Below, one piece after another: positions 1 to 7,996 of a stretch of 12,152 nt of DNA. The notes under the pieces are model-generated. The model was not told the origin of the DNA. It saw only the letters and a program-made list of their open reading frames with translations, and did not search any database. The translations under genes and the position numbers were made by a program. Source of the stretch: Chalara sp. BL73 (Eukaryota; Ascomycota; Leotiomycetes; Helotiales); assembly GCA_918026815.1 (NCBI GenBank), contig CAKJVC010000173.1, positions 1 through 12,152 on the forward strand, written 5' to 3'. Every line of letters starts with the position of its first letter. Positions within the stretch are counted from its first letter, which is position 1.

Positions 1-90
1 ACGTTTAACAGCATGGGATCACCAATGTTAGGGCATGATCGAGGCAAGAGCCTAGGATCGCCAATGCCTCGGCGTCTCGTGTCATTCTAA
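1..90 (+). CDS. C-terminal end of an unidentified protein, cut by the left edge
   Basis: A plus-strand frame is open from the first base and ends at a TAA at 88-90, giving 29 codons. The peptide is rich in Gly, Ser, Pro and Arg, and carries the tetrapeptide GSPM twice, 13 codons apart (16-27 and 55-66). The two copies differ by one base, a synonymous third-position change (TCA/TCG). That is what one expects of a real coding repeat. The sequence after the stop changes to a pyrimidine-rich, stop-rich stretch like a fungal 3' untranslated region. I do not recognise the protein: such low-complexity tails occur on many fungal regulators. The gene converges on the MFS gene that ends at 1346. An open frame of this length can arise by chance, so confidence is moderate. 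Confidence 0.55.
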   Translation, partial: TFNSMGSPMLGHDRGKSLGSPMPRRLVSF

Positions 91-1345
91 TATTTTTGCT
101 TTGGGTTTCGCATTGCATGGCATTGCCGGAGTTTGTGATTTCTCCCATCTACAATTCATATTCTCAACGTTCGTCCTCGACCTTTAGACGGGCGTTTGCT
201 GCTTTATTTTCGCAGACCGAGCGGCATTTTACCTTATTATTATTATTTTTGCTCTGGCGTATTGGCGTGCATATTGCATCGGCATACTTTTGAGTTATTC
301 AGCGATCCTATATCCTATCAGTCCTTGCATACGGGCATGGAATGACCGCGTTACTCTTGGATCAGGAATCCTTCCACTATTCGTTTTCTTTATTTTGGGC
401 TGCGGAGCCTTGTCCCCAATACCACCAAGAAAATAAAACTACACATACGACCACGATCGCACATGAAAAATTGACGATCATCGAAACTAAACACCTTTCC
501 TATGAGTACGACTTCACGTCTTATCACAGACAGCGACTCGGCTTAATCTCACTCTTTCTCGTTAAAGAACTTATCGAGATCTCCGACACACACACATACC
601 GTACATATTATTTGTACCTCCGTCATGGCTTTCTATATTCGATTCGACCTTAATACGGTTCGATTCCTGTTCACACTTCCTCATACTTCCATCTTAATTT
701 TCGTGCGGAACTTTTTGCATTGCGTTGTTGGTCTGTTTGCTAGTCGCATGAGAGGGTGGGTCGTAAAATGCATGGATCGTGGAAATACTTAGAATGGAAT
801 GGAAGGAGCGATAGAGATAGATGGATGCTCGAATTCTGAGCATGGACTTGTGTGTGATGATGGATTTGCCTACCTTAGTGTAGCGGCATAAGAGCGAGAT
901 GGCTGGGTGGTAGCTGAGATAGCTACCGCTGCTGATATATGAAAAACTTTCAAAACACTTCTTGACATTTCATCTTTGCGTGATAGGTGTTCTCCGACGT
1001 TTTTGTTTGCTATCAAGCTGCTTAGCATTGCATTTTCTACTTCTGAAGCTACTAGTCAAGCTGAGCAAACTCAATCAGGAGGTATCAGGTCATGACTTGA
1101 CCATCCCGCTTCAAACTATTAAGTGTCTGCCAAGTGACAATATTTGCGGTTAAAAGGCAGATGTTTGTTCGAGATTTGATAAGGATCAGCATCCCACTAG
1201 CAAGACTTTACAACATTAGAGTTTCTTCAAATCATGGTGCGTAAGTTCTCCAAACGCAACAAGTCGTTAGCTATCAAGGAGTCTTCTTTGCATGTTTGTA
1301 TCATTGAAACAAGCAAGACGTGTTTAACAGCCCTCACGACTAACC
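91..1345. other. Intergenic stretch between two convergent genes; left part probably 3' UTR
   Basis: After the stop at 88-90 there is T- and pyrimidine-rich sequence with TTATTATTATTATTTTT at about 234-250, consistent with a 3' untranslated region and polyadenylation zone of the left gene. Short open frames at 96-293, 342-653 and 962-1153 have no recognisable motif, no conserved-looking composition and no good gene context, so I do not call them genes. I see no tRNA, repeat array or promoter of note here. Confidence 0.4.
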
Positions 1346-2781
1346 CTACTCAAGATGTCTCTCGACTTTCGGCACCAACACCCAGCTAACCCCCATCAGG
1401 ACAATCAGTCCGGCCACTACAGGTTGTAATGCCTTGACACCTGCAGCATTGGCGATTGCGCCTATCAAGCTTGGGAAGAGCGCGCCGCCGGCTTGGGCTG
1501 TCACGAAGATCATTCCTATCTTGTCAGCATCTCAATTTCGTTCCACAAACGGTGAGCAACCCACCTAGGGCCGCAGACTGTACATGTCCCGGCAGTAATT
1601 GTGAAGCCACGGAGATGCCCTATTCTTGTCAGTCTTCGTATTCTCGTTTCCTTCCTTGTAGTCAAAGAGGAGCTGGGGTATAGGGGATAGACATACTGCG
1701 GCGAAAAATGGACCTAGGAAGAATCCGATGAGGCTGAATGCCACGGCGCTGCTCACCAGATTCGGGATGAGCCAGAAGAGGAGGTGCGAGGCGAAGCATA
1801 GCAAAGTGTAGAGACACAACATGGACCGTTCTCCATAGCGATGCGCAGGTTCGGCGAGGAGGAGCCGGCCCAATGTCATGCCGCCGTAGAAGCCCGAAGG
1901 GACATAGCCGGCTGTTGTGGGGAGCCGTGGCGGAGTTGAATGAGGTATTCGACCACCCATCCTATCTGTGTTAGCTTCCGTATGGCAAGCAGGGAAACGT
2001 ACCAGCGGTGGTGGAGCACACACCGATATGGAAGAAGTAGAAAAGGCTCAATAGCCAAAAGCCACGGGACTTAAACACGGTGCGTATTTCTTGCCTCGCG
2101 CTCCTGTTACTGTCTCTTTCTGCTCCCCTATCGTCAACCATGAACGGCCCCGGGAACGCAAATAGAACCAATACGACGTTCACCGCGCTCAGCCCCAGAG
2201 GGAAGACATAGAATAACATCCATCTTCCATCTCTGGTCCCGGCGATCCCTGTGGCGACGAAAGGACTCACGAGACATCCCAACCCGTACATGGCGTGGAT
2301 GAGCCCCAAGCGGTTATGCGTCCCACTCGTGGGGGTGGAGGCCACGAACGTATTGGCGTGCGCGTCTTGATATGCTTGGCCCAGCGCAGCGAGGAAGAAG
2401 GTGAAGGTGTAGAGGGGAATGGCGGGTTCCAGGGGCGAAGCGCTTGGGAGAGGAGTTGGAGTGTCGCGCCGAGGGTTAGCAGGGCGCGGAGGGTGAGGTG
2501 GTACGGGAGGGGGCGTTAGTTAGGGCTGCGAGGAGCCAGGCGAGGAAGGTCGCGAGGTACAGGACCGAGACGAGCCCTGGTCCGATCTTGTAGGAGGCCA
2601 GGATATACGGTAAGAGCGCGCCGATGCTCCCGTCGTTCGTGCCGGCTACGAAGAACGAGAAGCTTGCGCTGAAAAGCTTAAGATTTCCATGAGCTACACA
2701 TGCCTCCGTGCCGTTCGTCGCTGGCTCCGTGGTTGCGTCCTCATCATTGCCATTTCTTGTGCCGAGCTCCATGGATGCCAT
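1346..2781 (-). CDS. MFS transporter of the fungal BSC6-like type, four exons, frame broken three times
   Basis: This is a major facilitator superfamily membrane carrier, probably 12-helix; the substrate is not evident. My exon model is 2781-2003, 1961-1697, 1619-1565 and 1515-1346 (TAG 1348-1346). The introns are 1962-2002 (GTACGT...GCTAAC...ATAG), 1620-1696 (GTATGT...AATAG) and 1516-1564 (GTGGGT...GCTGAC...ATAG). The N-terminus has a short hydrophilic tail, then helix 1 with a GTNDGSIGALLPYI stretch (about residues 47-60). Later landmarks are LGQAYQDAHANTF, GLIHAMYGLGCLVSPF, AGYVPSGFYGGMTLGR and, across exons, FFAAGISV and AQAGGALFP. Coding length is 1269 nt; adding one base at each of three breaks gives 1272 nt, an uninterrupted protein of about 423 residues, normal for the family. 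The breaks lie in C runs (plus-strand G runs 2509-2513, 2414-2417, 1919-1922). Family assignment rests on remembered sequence style. Whether the gene is functional, recently dead or mis-assembled cannot be told from this sequence alone. Confidence 0.85.
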
Positions 2782-2829
2782 CTCTCCGTTTCTCTATCAA
2801 CATTTCCGTCCCGAAATCTCACAATTGTC

Positions 2830-2841
2830 TTTCACGTGAAA
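2830..2841. promoter_or_regulatory. 12-bp palindrome with CACGTG core upstream of the MFS start codon
   Basis: TTTCACGTGAAA is a perfect palindrome centred about 54 bp upstream of the MFS ATG (2781-2779). CACGTG is the core bound by bHLH factors such as Cbf1 and Pho4-type proteins in fungi. That it controls this gene is inference; a few 12-bp palindromes are expected by chance in a window of this size. Confidence 0.3.
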
Positions 2842-2990
2842 TTTTATGATATCACGGTTCTCAACTTGCGCGAAGATATGGATATAAGCATTCTCTTAGG
2901 AAAAGTAAGGCTAGAACTACTAGTTATCAATATTTTAAATGTTAAAGGGGACGATGGGTGAAGCGGGTAATCATTGGTACGGTTAATCTT

Positions 2991-3002
2991 CGGATTCGTC
3001 CG
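2991..3002. promoter_or_regulatory. CGG-N6-CCG pair, possible Zn2Cys6 factor site
   Basis: CGGATTCGTCCG has two everted CGG half-sites six bases apart, the spacing used by Ppr1/UaY-type zinc-cluster regulators. It lies about 210 bp upstream of the MFS start codon. Many fungal transporters are under zinc-cluster control, but a single match of six defined bases is weak evidence. Confidence 0.2.
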
Positions 3003-3335
3003 GGGCGTCGGGCCGTGATCCCCAGGATTTTTATGCATGGTACGAGCAGAGAACGGCGAATTGGCAGGGGTTGAATCTGTAGATCATAAGTGAAGATTAG
3101 TAGAGTACGGAGAGGAGATCACAAGCCTGACTGCCGCTTCCTGCATGTTGTGGTGATTCCCTCGCTTAAGTCAGGGGTGACAGGATAGAGGAAGGCGAGG
3201 CGAATGAGTCGCTTATCAACCGCTGCATCCCGATTGTTAACAATCACATGTCTACGCATCATGGGGAAGATTTTGCAGGAATCAATGGCCTGCCATCAAG
3301 CTGTAGCTGCGAAGAGTTTCATTCAAGTGGCTCAT

Positions 3336-5144
3336 CTAATAGCTCCGTATCTCCCACAGTCTGATCTTGCCGGCTTCGTTTCCAACGGCTAGCATATCGC
3401 TGCCTCTCGAAAACGCCACTGCAGTGATGGTGCCCAATGGTGTCGAGCTCGTAGGCCAGTTCCGATATACCTCACAACTGGGCAGGTGCACCAACCGCAA
3501 TGCGTCCTTCTTCCATTTGCTGCTGAAGGCCAAAAGCTGTCCGTCGGGGCTGAACGCCAGGTTGCTCGTTGGCGTGACAAGCTGCTCGAAGCGCTTCTTC
3601 GGCTCGGGTCGCTCCTTGACCGTGATCTCGTTGCCCGTGACGAACGTGCGGCGGTCGTAGATGTTTATGATTCCGCTTTGCGAGCCGATGACGACCCATC
3701 TGTCGCTGCCGAGGGGCTTGGGTCCGCCTGAACCGCCCAGCGCGACGACCGTGGCGCCGATAGAGCCGTCATCTATCCATCGAGTAACGAACGATCGGGC
3801 TTCCACGTTGTACTCTCCCACGTCTCCTCCCTTCCCGACAACAGTGAACCCTTCTCCGTCGCCCCACCATGCGAAGTCCGCGACACCATTCTTGCCCTCT
3901 ATACGTGCTGCAGCTATCCATTGCGTCGTGCTCGCATTTAATATATTGATCACGCCACCACCTTTCTTCGACGAGCCCACGAGACCCATGTATCGTCCAC
4001 AAGGGCTGATTTTGAACCTCTCCATCGATTTTTGTTCTTCCTTGTGCCCGTAGACCCGATTTACCTTCTGAATGGTGCCGGATGGCATATCCCACGTGTG
4101 AAAATAGCTGCGGCGGCCAGAGAAGAATATTTTCTCGCCATTGGGATGGAAGGCAGACGTATGTATTGGTGTTCCGCGGATGTGGACGGATGTGATCCGT
4201 GGGTTGGGCGTGGGAAGCGCTGCGGGTGCTATGTGGTGCATATACAGCGTAGATGCCAAGCCTGAAGAGAGGAGCACGGGATATTCGGGATGGAAGGAGA
4301 GCGATGTGACGGCTGAAGGTTGCGGTCCCGGAATCGGATGTGTTTTCTGGATGTTGAGTTTTTCTGGGCGGAGCTTGATCTTCTTTCCTGGTTCTGGAGC
4401 TGCTCTTGATAGGGAACTTGCATCTTGGAGGAAACGCGCAAGCGGCAGTGTAGATATATCGTCTTCATCAGCCGATATGGATGAATCTGAGCTTTCTGAC
4501 GACCTCCGGCGTCTTTTCGATGGTCGAGATGATTGTTGTGCCCATTCTGGAACAGGGTGTAGGACTTCGAATTGTCGTCGTAACCTCCTTGTATATTCCT
4601 TCCCACTAACCACATCTTCTGCTGCATTTACTCGAAGTTTTCGCAAACGAGAGTTTCCTGCTAAGGATATATTGAGTCGGTCATCGTCGCTGTCCTCCCA
4701 CGCCGGCGCATCTTCGTTCTCTTGTTCTTCTGGTCCATTGAACGGCACCAATGCCTGTACATTGGGACCTGCCGGACCTGAGTCGTAAAAAAATAACTAC
4801 AGCCTGTTAGCCTTTGATCTTCTTGCATCAAAAAAGGACCTTACATCAGCATCATTAACGTTTTCCAAATCGGATTCGGCCTCTACATCCCCCTCTTCCG
4901 CACCCTCTTTCTCAGGCTCTTCCTCCTCATCCACTTCCATATTTCCCATACTTAAATGCGCCCGAAACCCAGCATCATCGCCCATCACCAGCCTCTCCAG
5001 CTCATCCTCTTCTTCATCCTTGTCTGACATGTCCATGCGCTCGTTTTCGCTGTCATTTTGAGCCGATCTCTCGTCAAAGTTTATGGTCACCTTCGAAGAT
5101 GTCTTACGGATTCTGCCATTCTTTCTTGACCGCTGTTGAGGCAT
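3336..5144 (-). CDS. UTP18: Utp18, WD40 protein of the U3 snoRNP / SSU processome
   Basis: Utp18 is a subunit of the UTP-B module of the small-subunit processome and acts in the nucleolus in early cleavage of pre-18S rRNA. Exon 1 is 5144-4845, the intron 4797-4844 (GTAAGG...GGCTAAC...TGTAG, 48 nt, phase 0) and exon 2 4796-3336 (TAG at 3338-3336). The product is 586 residues, close to yeast Utp18. Residues 1-100 are basic, then strongly acidic (runs such as DEEEDELE). Right after the splice junction is LFFYD (101-105), which fits the arch-interacting motif by which Utp18 contacts the exosome helicase Mtr4. HPVPEWA is at 180-186 and a basic KRRRR patch near 195 could be a nuclear signal. The rest is a WD40 propeller from about 260 on, with SLSFHPEYPVLLSSG (265-279), LAFSPDGQLLAFSS (513-526) and a final GKIRLWEIRSY. 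The start at 5144 gives the normal length and acidic tail. The frame is intact, unlike its downstream neighbour. Confidence 0.95.
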
Positions 5145-5574
5145 CTTATCGTACTATATTGTTGCGCGATGTTTCTGTCCGCATTTTGATTTATTTTTTT
5201 CTTTAAAGTAATTTTTGACAAGGATGTTGAAGTTCAGCCTTGGCCCCACTATATTGCCAAGACTTGGACCCCGGCTTGTCACTTGTTAGTCTTCGAGTTG
5301 GTATTGTCGACAATTAAAATCGCATCTATACTATAACACCAAGTGTATTCATCCAGAAAGCAATGCCTTCTTCCCCTCTTTACTTACCTCATCTGTTCTG
5401 TCGATGATCAACCCAATATGCTTGTCACAGTTCAACACAGGAGACCATCTTAATCAGTATCACGGGACGACAGCATTTCAGCAGTTTTGATAGTTTCTAG
5501 GCATTGATATATTTCTAATAAATTATGTCTATTGCACCCATTACCGAGAAACATCGTGCTCTGCTGATCTCCAG

Positions 5575-5710
5575 ATAGCCCCAGATCACAACCAATGAGG
5601 CAAGATAATCTAGAGGTAGTCCAGCACTATCTACCTGGCGTCTGGGACAAGTTAGTCTACTTTGAGTCTGCCTAGATCCGACAATCTAGGCCAGATCCAA
5701 TTGGGGCTAT
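5575..5710. repeat. Candidate MITE-like unit: 9-bp inverted ends, TA at the borders
   Basis: ATAGCCCCA at 5575-5583 is exactly inverted at 5702-5710 (TGGGGCTAT). Read as GCCCCA...TGGGGC, the unit is flanked by TA on both sides (5576-5577, 5708-5709), as after a TA-targeted insertion. Inside are an 8-bp perfect inverted repeat GCCTAGAT/ATCTAGGC with a 6-base loop (5670-5691) and a 6-bp one, AGGTAG/CTACCT (5614-5636). The ends stop matching after nine bases and pairs this short arise by chance at this spacing, so the mobile-element reading is tentative. Confidence 0.2.
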
Positions 5711-5909
5711 AAAGCCATGGCATTCTTTCACCTTTGATCCATTTATTCCACCCCTTCAGAATTTATATACGCATAGCGACAAACTCACCAAACTGTTACC
5801 ACTTGGCTACGATGTCTGGCGTTTCTATCTTTTCCTGATTGTGGAACTCAACAGTGAGTGTTTGTATCAATATTTCTAGTATAGATTAGTTACTGAATGG
5901 GGGGGGTGG

Positions 5910-5932
5910 GTCATGTGACTCTGTCACATGAC
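5910..5932. repeat. Perfect 10-bp inverted repeat with 3-bp loop
   Basis: GTCATGTGAC, then TCT, then GTCACATGAC: a perfect inverted repeat just after a run of eight G (5899-5906). As DNA it is a strong two-fold site with CATGTG cores; as RNA it would be a tight hairpin. No gene is adjacent, so its role is unknown. Confidence 0.6.
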
Positions 5933-5991
5933 TCGGGGTGAGGGCATATCTTGATTCAACCTTCAACAATCAGATCACATTCAACCCAACA

Positions 5992-6053
5992 GGCAACTAC
6001 GTAGCAATTACGTGGTGTTGCCACGGGTAGAGTGATTCCACAGTGAGAATCAC
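5992..6053. repeat. Two further hairpin-forming inverted repeats in a row
   Basis: At 5992-6022, GGCAAC pairs with GTTGCC and, inside it, ACGTA pairs with TACGT around a GCAAT loop. Ten bases later, GTGATTC (6032-6038) pairs with GAATCAC (6047-6053). They follow the 5910-5932 repeat within 145 bp, a local cluster with no protein-like frame through it. Confidence 0.45.
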
Positions 6054-6294
6054 AAAATTTTCAAAACTCTGATTTATTCTAAGCTCTTATCCATCCTCGA
6101 ACTTTTGAGTCCACCAAAGACTTTATTCAGCTAATCATCGGTCAAAACCCAACCATCCCAAACCCGGACAAGGAACCCAGACCAGAAAGCCAAACACTAA
6201 GCATCGGAAACGCACCAGGCTAATGGACTTTACGACTTTAGATCTTAAACTACAACTCTAAGGATCTCACCATGCCAATACTATCAAGCATTGA

Positions 6295-6645
6295 GCACCT
6301 ATAACCCTGTGCATGCGAACTTGGGTCTTTTACATTTTACGAGATCTCTCCCCTGTACCCGAACTCGAAGCATCTCAAATTTTTTGGAGCATTTTCAAAG
6401 CTATTCCAATGCCTCACGAAGCTTCAGAAATGGTGCCCCGGGACCACTGAGATGATCTTAGATATCCGGAATGGGCTCGCAAGCCTGTAACAAGCCTGGA
6501 TCCTGATATACTTAGGGAGACCAGAGCGGAATTCGTGAAGAAAGCATAGCTCTGTAAGTAGTATGGTGATTACCCTCACTTAATAAAGGCCTATTTGACA
6601 TACAGCCCGCATGTGATCGAATTTGGGCGTCGTAAAACGCTTTAG
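6295..6645 (+). pseudogene. Possible decayed coding sequence, unidentified
   Basis: One plus-strand frame runs for 116 codons with three internal stops (TGA 6448-6450, TAG 6547-6549, TAG 6559-6561) and ends at TAG 6643-6645. Between the stops it reads like protein: segments such as SQIFWSIFKAIPMPHEASE, LRYPEWARKPVTSLDPDI and GDYPHLIKAYLTYSPHVI have balanced composition, unlike translations of simple AT-rich DNA. All three stops could come from C-to-T changes (CGA or CAG codons), the change made by repeat-induced point mutation in fungi. I do not recognise the family. A perfect GTAAGT at 6555-6560 with a CAG at 6604-6606 could also mark a 52-nt intron, which would contradict the frame I prefer. 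Low confidence. Confidence 0.25.
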
Positions 6646-6786
6646 GCAAGTTATCAACTTAAGATTTTCTGTTGCAAACCGACTTGCTTTTGATGAAAAC
6701 AACTAATACGGCTGAAATTGTAATTCTCTGGTCTTTACCGCCGCTTGCAAAGAATGATCACAACTTTATTACGATGACAGATATCA

Positions 6787-6969
6787 AAATGGACGCTTTT
6801 TTGCTGGCCCAGTACAGATAACCACTAACGGTAGGACAATAAGATCAGGCTTTATTTTAAGTTCACAGTTGTCTTTGCGAATAATCATCTCGTTACCTTG
6901 AATACCTCTACCCCTGACAATCAAAAAACCCCGGTCGCTATAGACAGAAATTCCAACTTTTATCTTTAT
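6787..6969 (-). pseudogene. Short protein-like open frame, possible gene fragment
   Basis: A minus-strand frame of 61 codons lies between a TGA at 6972-6970 and a TGA at 6786-6784. It reads as alternating hydrophobic and charged residues typical of beta strands (for example GISVYSDRGFLIVRGRGI and CELKIKPDLIVLPLVV). There is no usable start codon and no splice site that I can defend. Just upstream, other minus-strand frames stay open in pieces (about 7100-6970), as a frameshifted relic would. No family recognised; chance cannot be excluded in AT-rich DNA. Confidence 0.2.
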
Positions 6970-7427
6970 TCAAAGCAATCACTGTCATATTTAAAGAATG
7001 GTTTCTTTTTGCGACACCGCATGACGAAGCACTATCTCCTCCGTGATTTTGCATAAAAGCAGACCGTCTTGCTGGCTTGAACAGGACAAGAGAAAGACCT
7101 GGGTGCTCTTACAAGTTCGAGGGATTGACAAAATGGAGTAATACTGAAGATACTGTTTTGTGAGTATTACTTTGTGCTGCAGTCAGGTTTGTTGAGCAAC
7201 TACAGAGGAGAGAGGAGGTAGCTGCAGATCTCCTCAAAATATTACCCGCTGCAATATAGCTACTATATATTGACTTTCAAGATATGGAAAGACTAGATAA
7301 TCGTTAAGGGAGAGATCCGACAGATCATAGCCGCTCAGCAAGGAGAGTTTTTTTTTTTTATAACAATTATGATAACTTCAAATATATTGTTCGCAACAGT
7401 TTCCGGTACCGGCGCATATATAATGTC

Positions 7428-7745
7428 TTGATGCCGAAATCAAACGCACTCACGCCACCAAAGGCTTTAATTACTATAATGTTTAGTGAATTTGACTTGC
7501 AACATTTGCGTCACCATTCTGCCGATTCTCTCCTTCCCAAGCCATTCTATCAGTACAAGACCATCCTCCTGAACCGCGCACCTGATGCTATTTCCTTCCT
7601 CACGGTTACCAATCCGAGTTTGCCGCTATTTTGCATACTTGAATCTGCTACGACGATGATTATGGTACGCCTATGGCCAAGAACAGCAAATATTACAGGA
7701 CCTAAAATTGTGATTCGTGAGGACTTGTTTAGAGGCAGATTGTAA
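7428..7745 (+). CDS. Hypothetical small open frame, function unknown
   Basis: An intronless frame from ATG at 7428 to TAA at 7743-7745 encodes 105 residues. It begins with a short polar part, then KPFYQYKTILL, and has a mildly hydrophobic middle (FLTVTNPSLPLFCIL) without a clear membrane helix or signal peptide. The reverse strand at the same place has several stops. No domain or family is recognised and nothing nearby suggests a partner. It is as likely to be a chance frame or a scrap of an old element as a gene. Confidence 0.15.
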   Translation: MMPKSNALTPPKALITIMFSEFDLQHLRHHSADSLLPKPFYQYKTILLNRAPDAISFLTVTNPSLPLFCILESATTMIMVRLWPRTANITGPKIVIREDLFRGRL

Positions 7746-7961
7746 AACGGCTAGAACGGGTGATAGAATTACAGTAACTAGGTTCGAATAGAGCATACGT
7801 ATTTGATTGTAGAATTAAAAGAGATAACTATCTAGAGAATGATAAAAAAGCGTCACAACACCAAGAGACTACTAAGCGTAAGTCAGCTAATAGGCGTGCC
7901 CGTTTCACACAGATAACCAGTAGAAGCTGCGATTTCTACTCTTAGTTTAAATGTTTAGATC

Positions 7962-7996
7962 TTTGGCATTTGGAGTTTAGAGTTTGGAATCTGGAG
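7962..7996. repeat. Degenerate 7-bp tandem repeat, consensus TTTGGAG, five copies
   Basis: Copies in order are TTTGGCA, TTTGGAG, TTTAGAG, TTTGGAA and TCTGGAG. A sixth weak copy, TTTAGAT, lies one base before them (7954-7960). Each copy departs from the consensus by at most two bases. It resembles a small minisatellite; the unit is not the fungal telomere repeat TTAGGG. Confidence 0.55.

Larger units (their letters stand above)
2782..3335. other. Intergenic region: MFS promoter side and UTP18 3' side
   Basis: This 554-bp gap separates the end of UTP18 from the start of the MFS gene, both on the minus strand. The MFS-proximal half is AT-rich and holds a 12-bp CACGTG palindrome (2830-2841) and a CGG-N6-CCG pair (2991-3002), listed separately. 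The short open frames that cross it on both strands are not protein-like. The UTP18-proximal part (about 3050-3335) presumably includes the UTP18 3' untranslated region. Confidence 0.4.
5145..6294. other. Gene-free stretch upstream of UTP18 with inverted repeats
   Basis: No protein-like open frame is visible on either strand. The first 100-200 bp presumably hold the UTP18 promoter, with T-rich runs around 5190-5215 on the plus strand. Further out are a TATAAA at 5708-5713 and several inverted repeats (5575-5710, 5670-5691, 5910-5932, 5992-6022, 6032-6053). This could be the remains of a small mobile element, but I could not define both ends. Confidence 0.4.

Noticed and set aside
342..653. 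103-codon plus-strand open frame
   Set aside because: Lies in the likely 3' untranslated and intergenic zone after the left gene; no motif and odd composition.
640..680. GGTTCGATTCC, like the T arm of a tRNA
   Set aside because: No A box upstream, no paired T stem and no acceptor stem; similar TTCG words near 9270 and 9450 fail the same test.
2443..2504. A 62-nt intron in the MFS gene (GTACCA...TGCTAAC...CAAG) as the cause of the first frame break
   Set aside because: The branch-point match is perfect, but removing it deletes a membrane-helix segment that reads well as MFS protein and still leaves the wrong frame for the next block.
4141..4788. 215-codon open frame on the plus strand
   Set aside because: It lies entirely opposite UTP18 and has no protein-like motifs; it is a by-product of the UTP18 codon use.
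5520..5860. Solo LTR of a retrotransposon, suggested by TGTC...AACA ends and a TATAAA at 5708
   Set aside because: No flanking target duplication, no primer-binding site after the right end, no second copy in the window.
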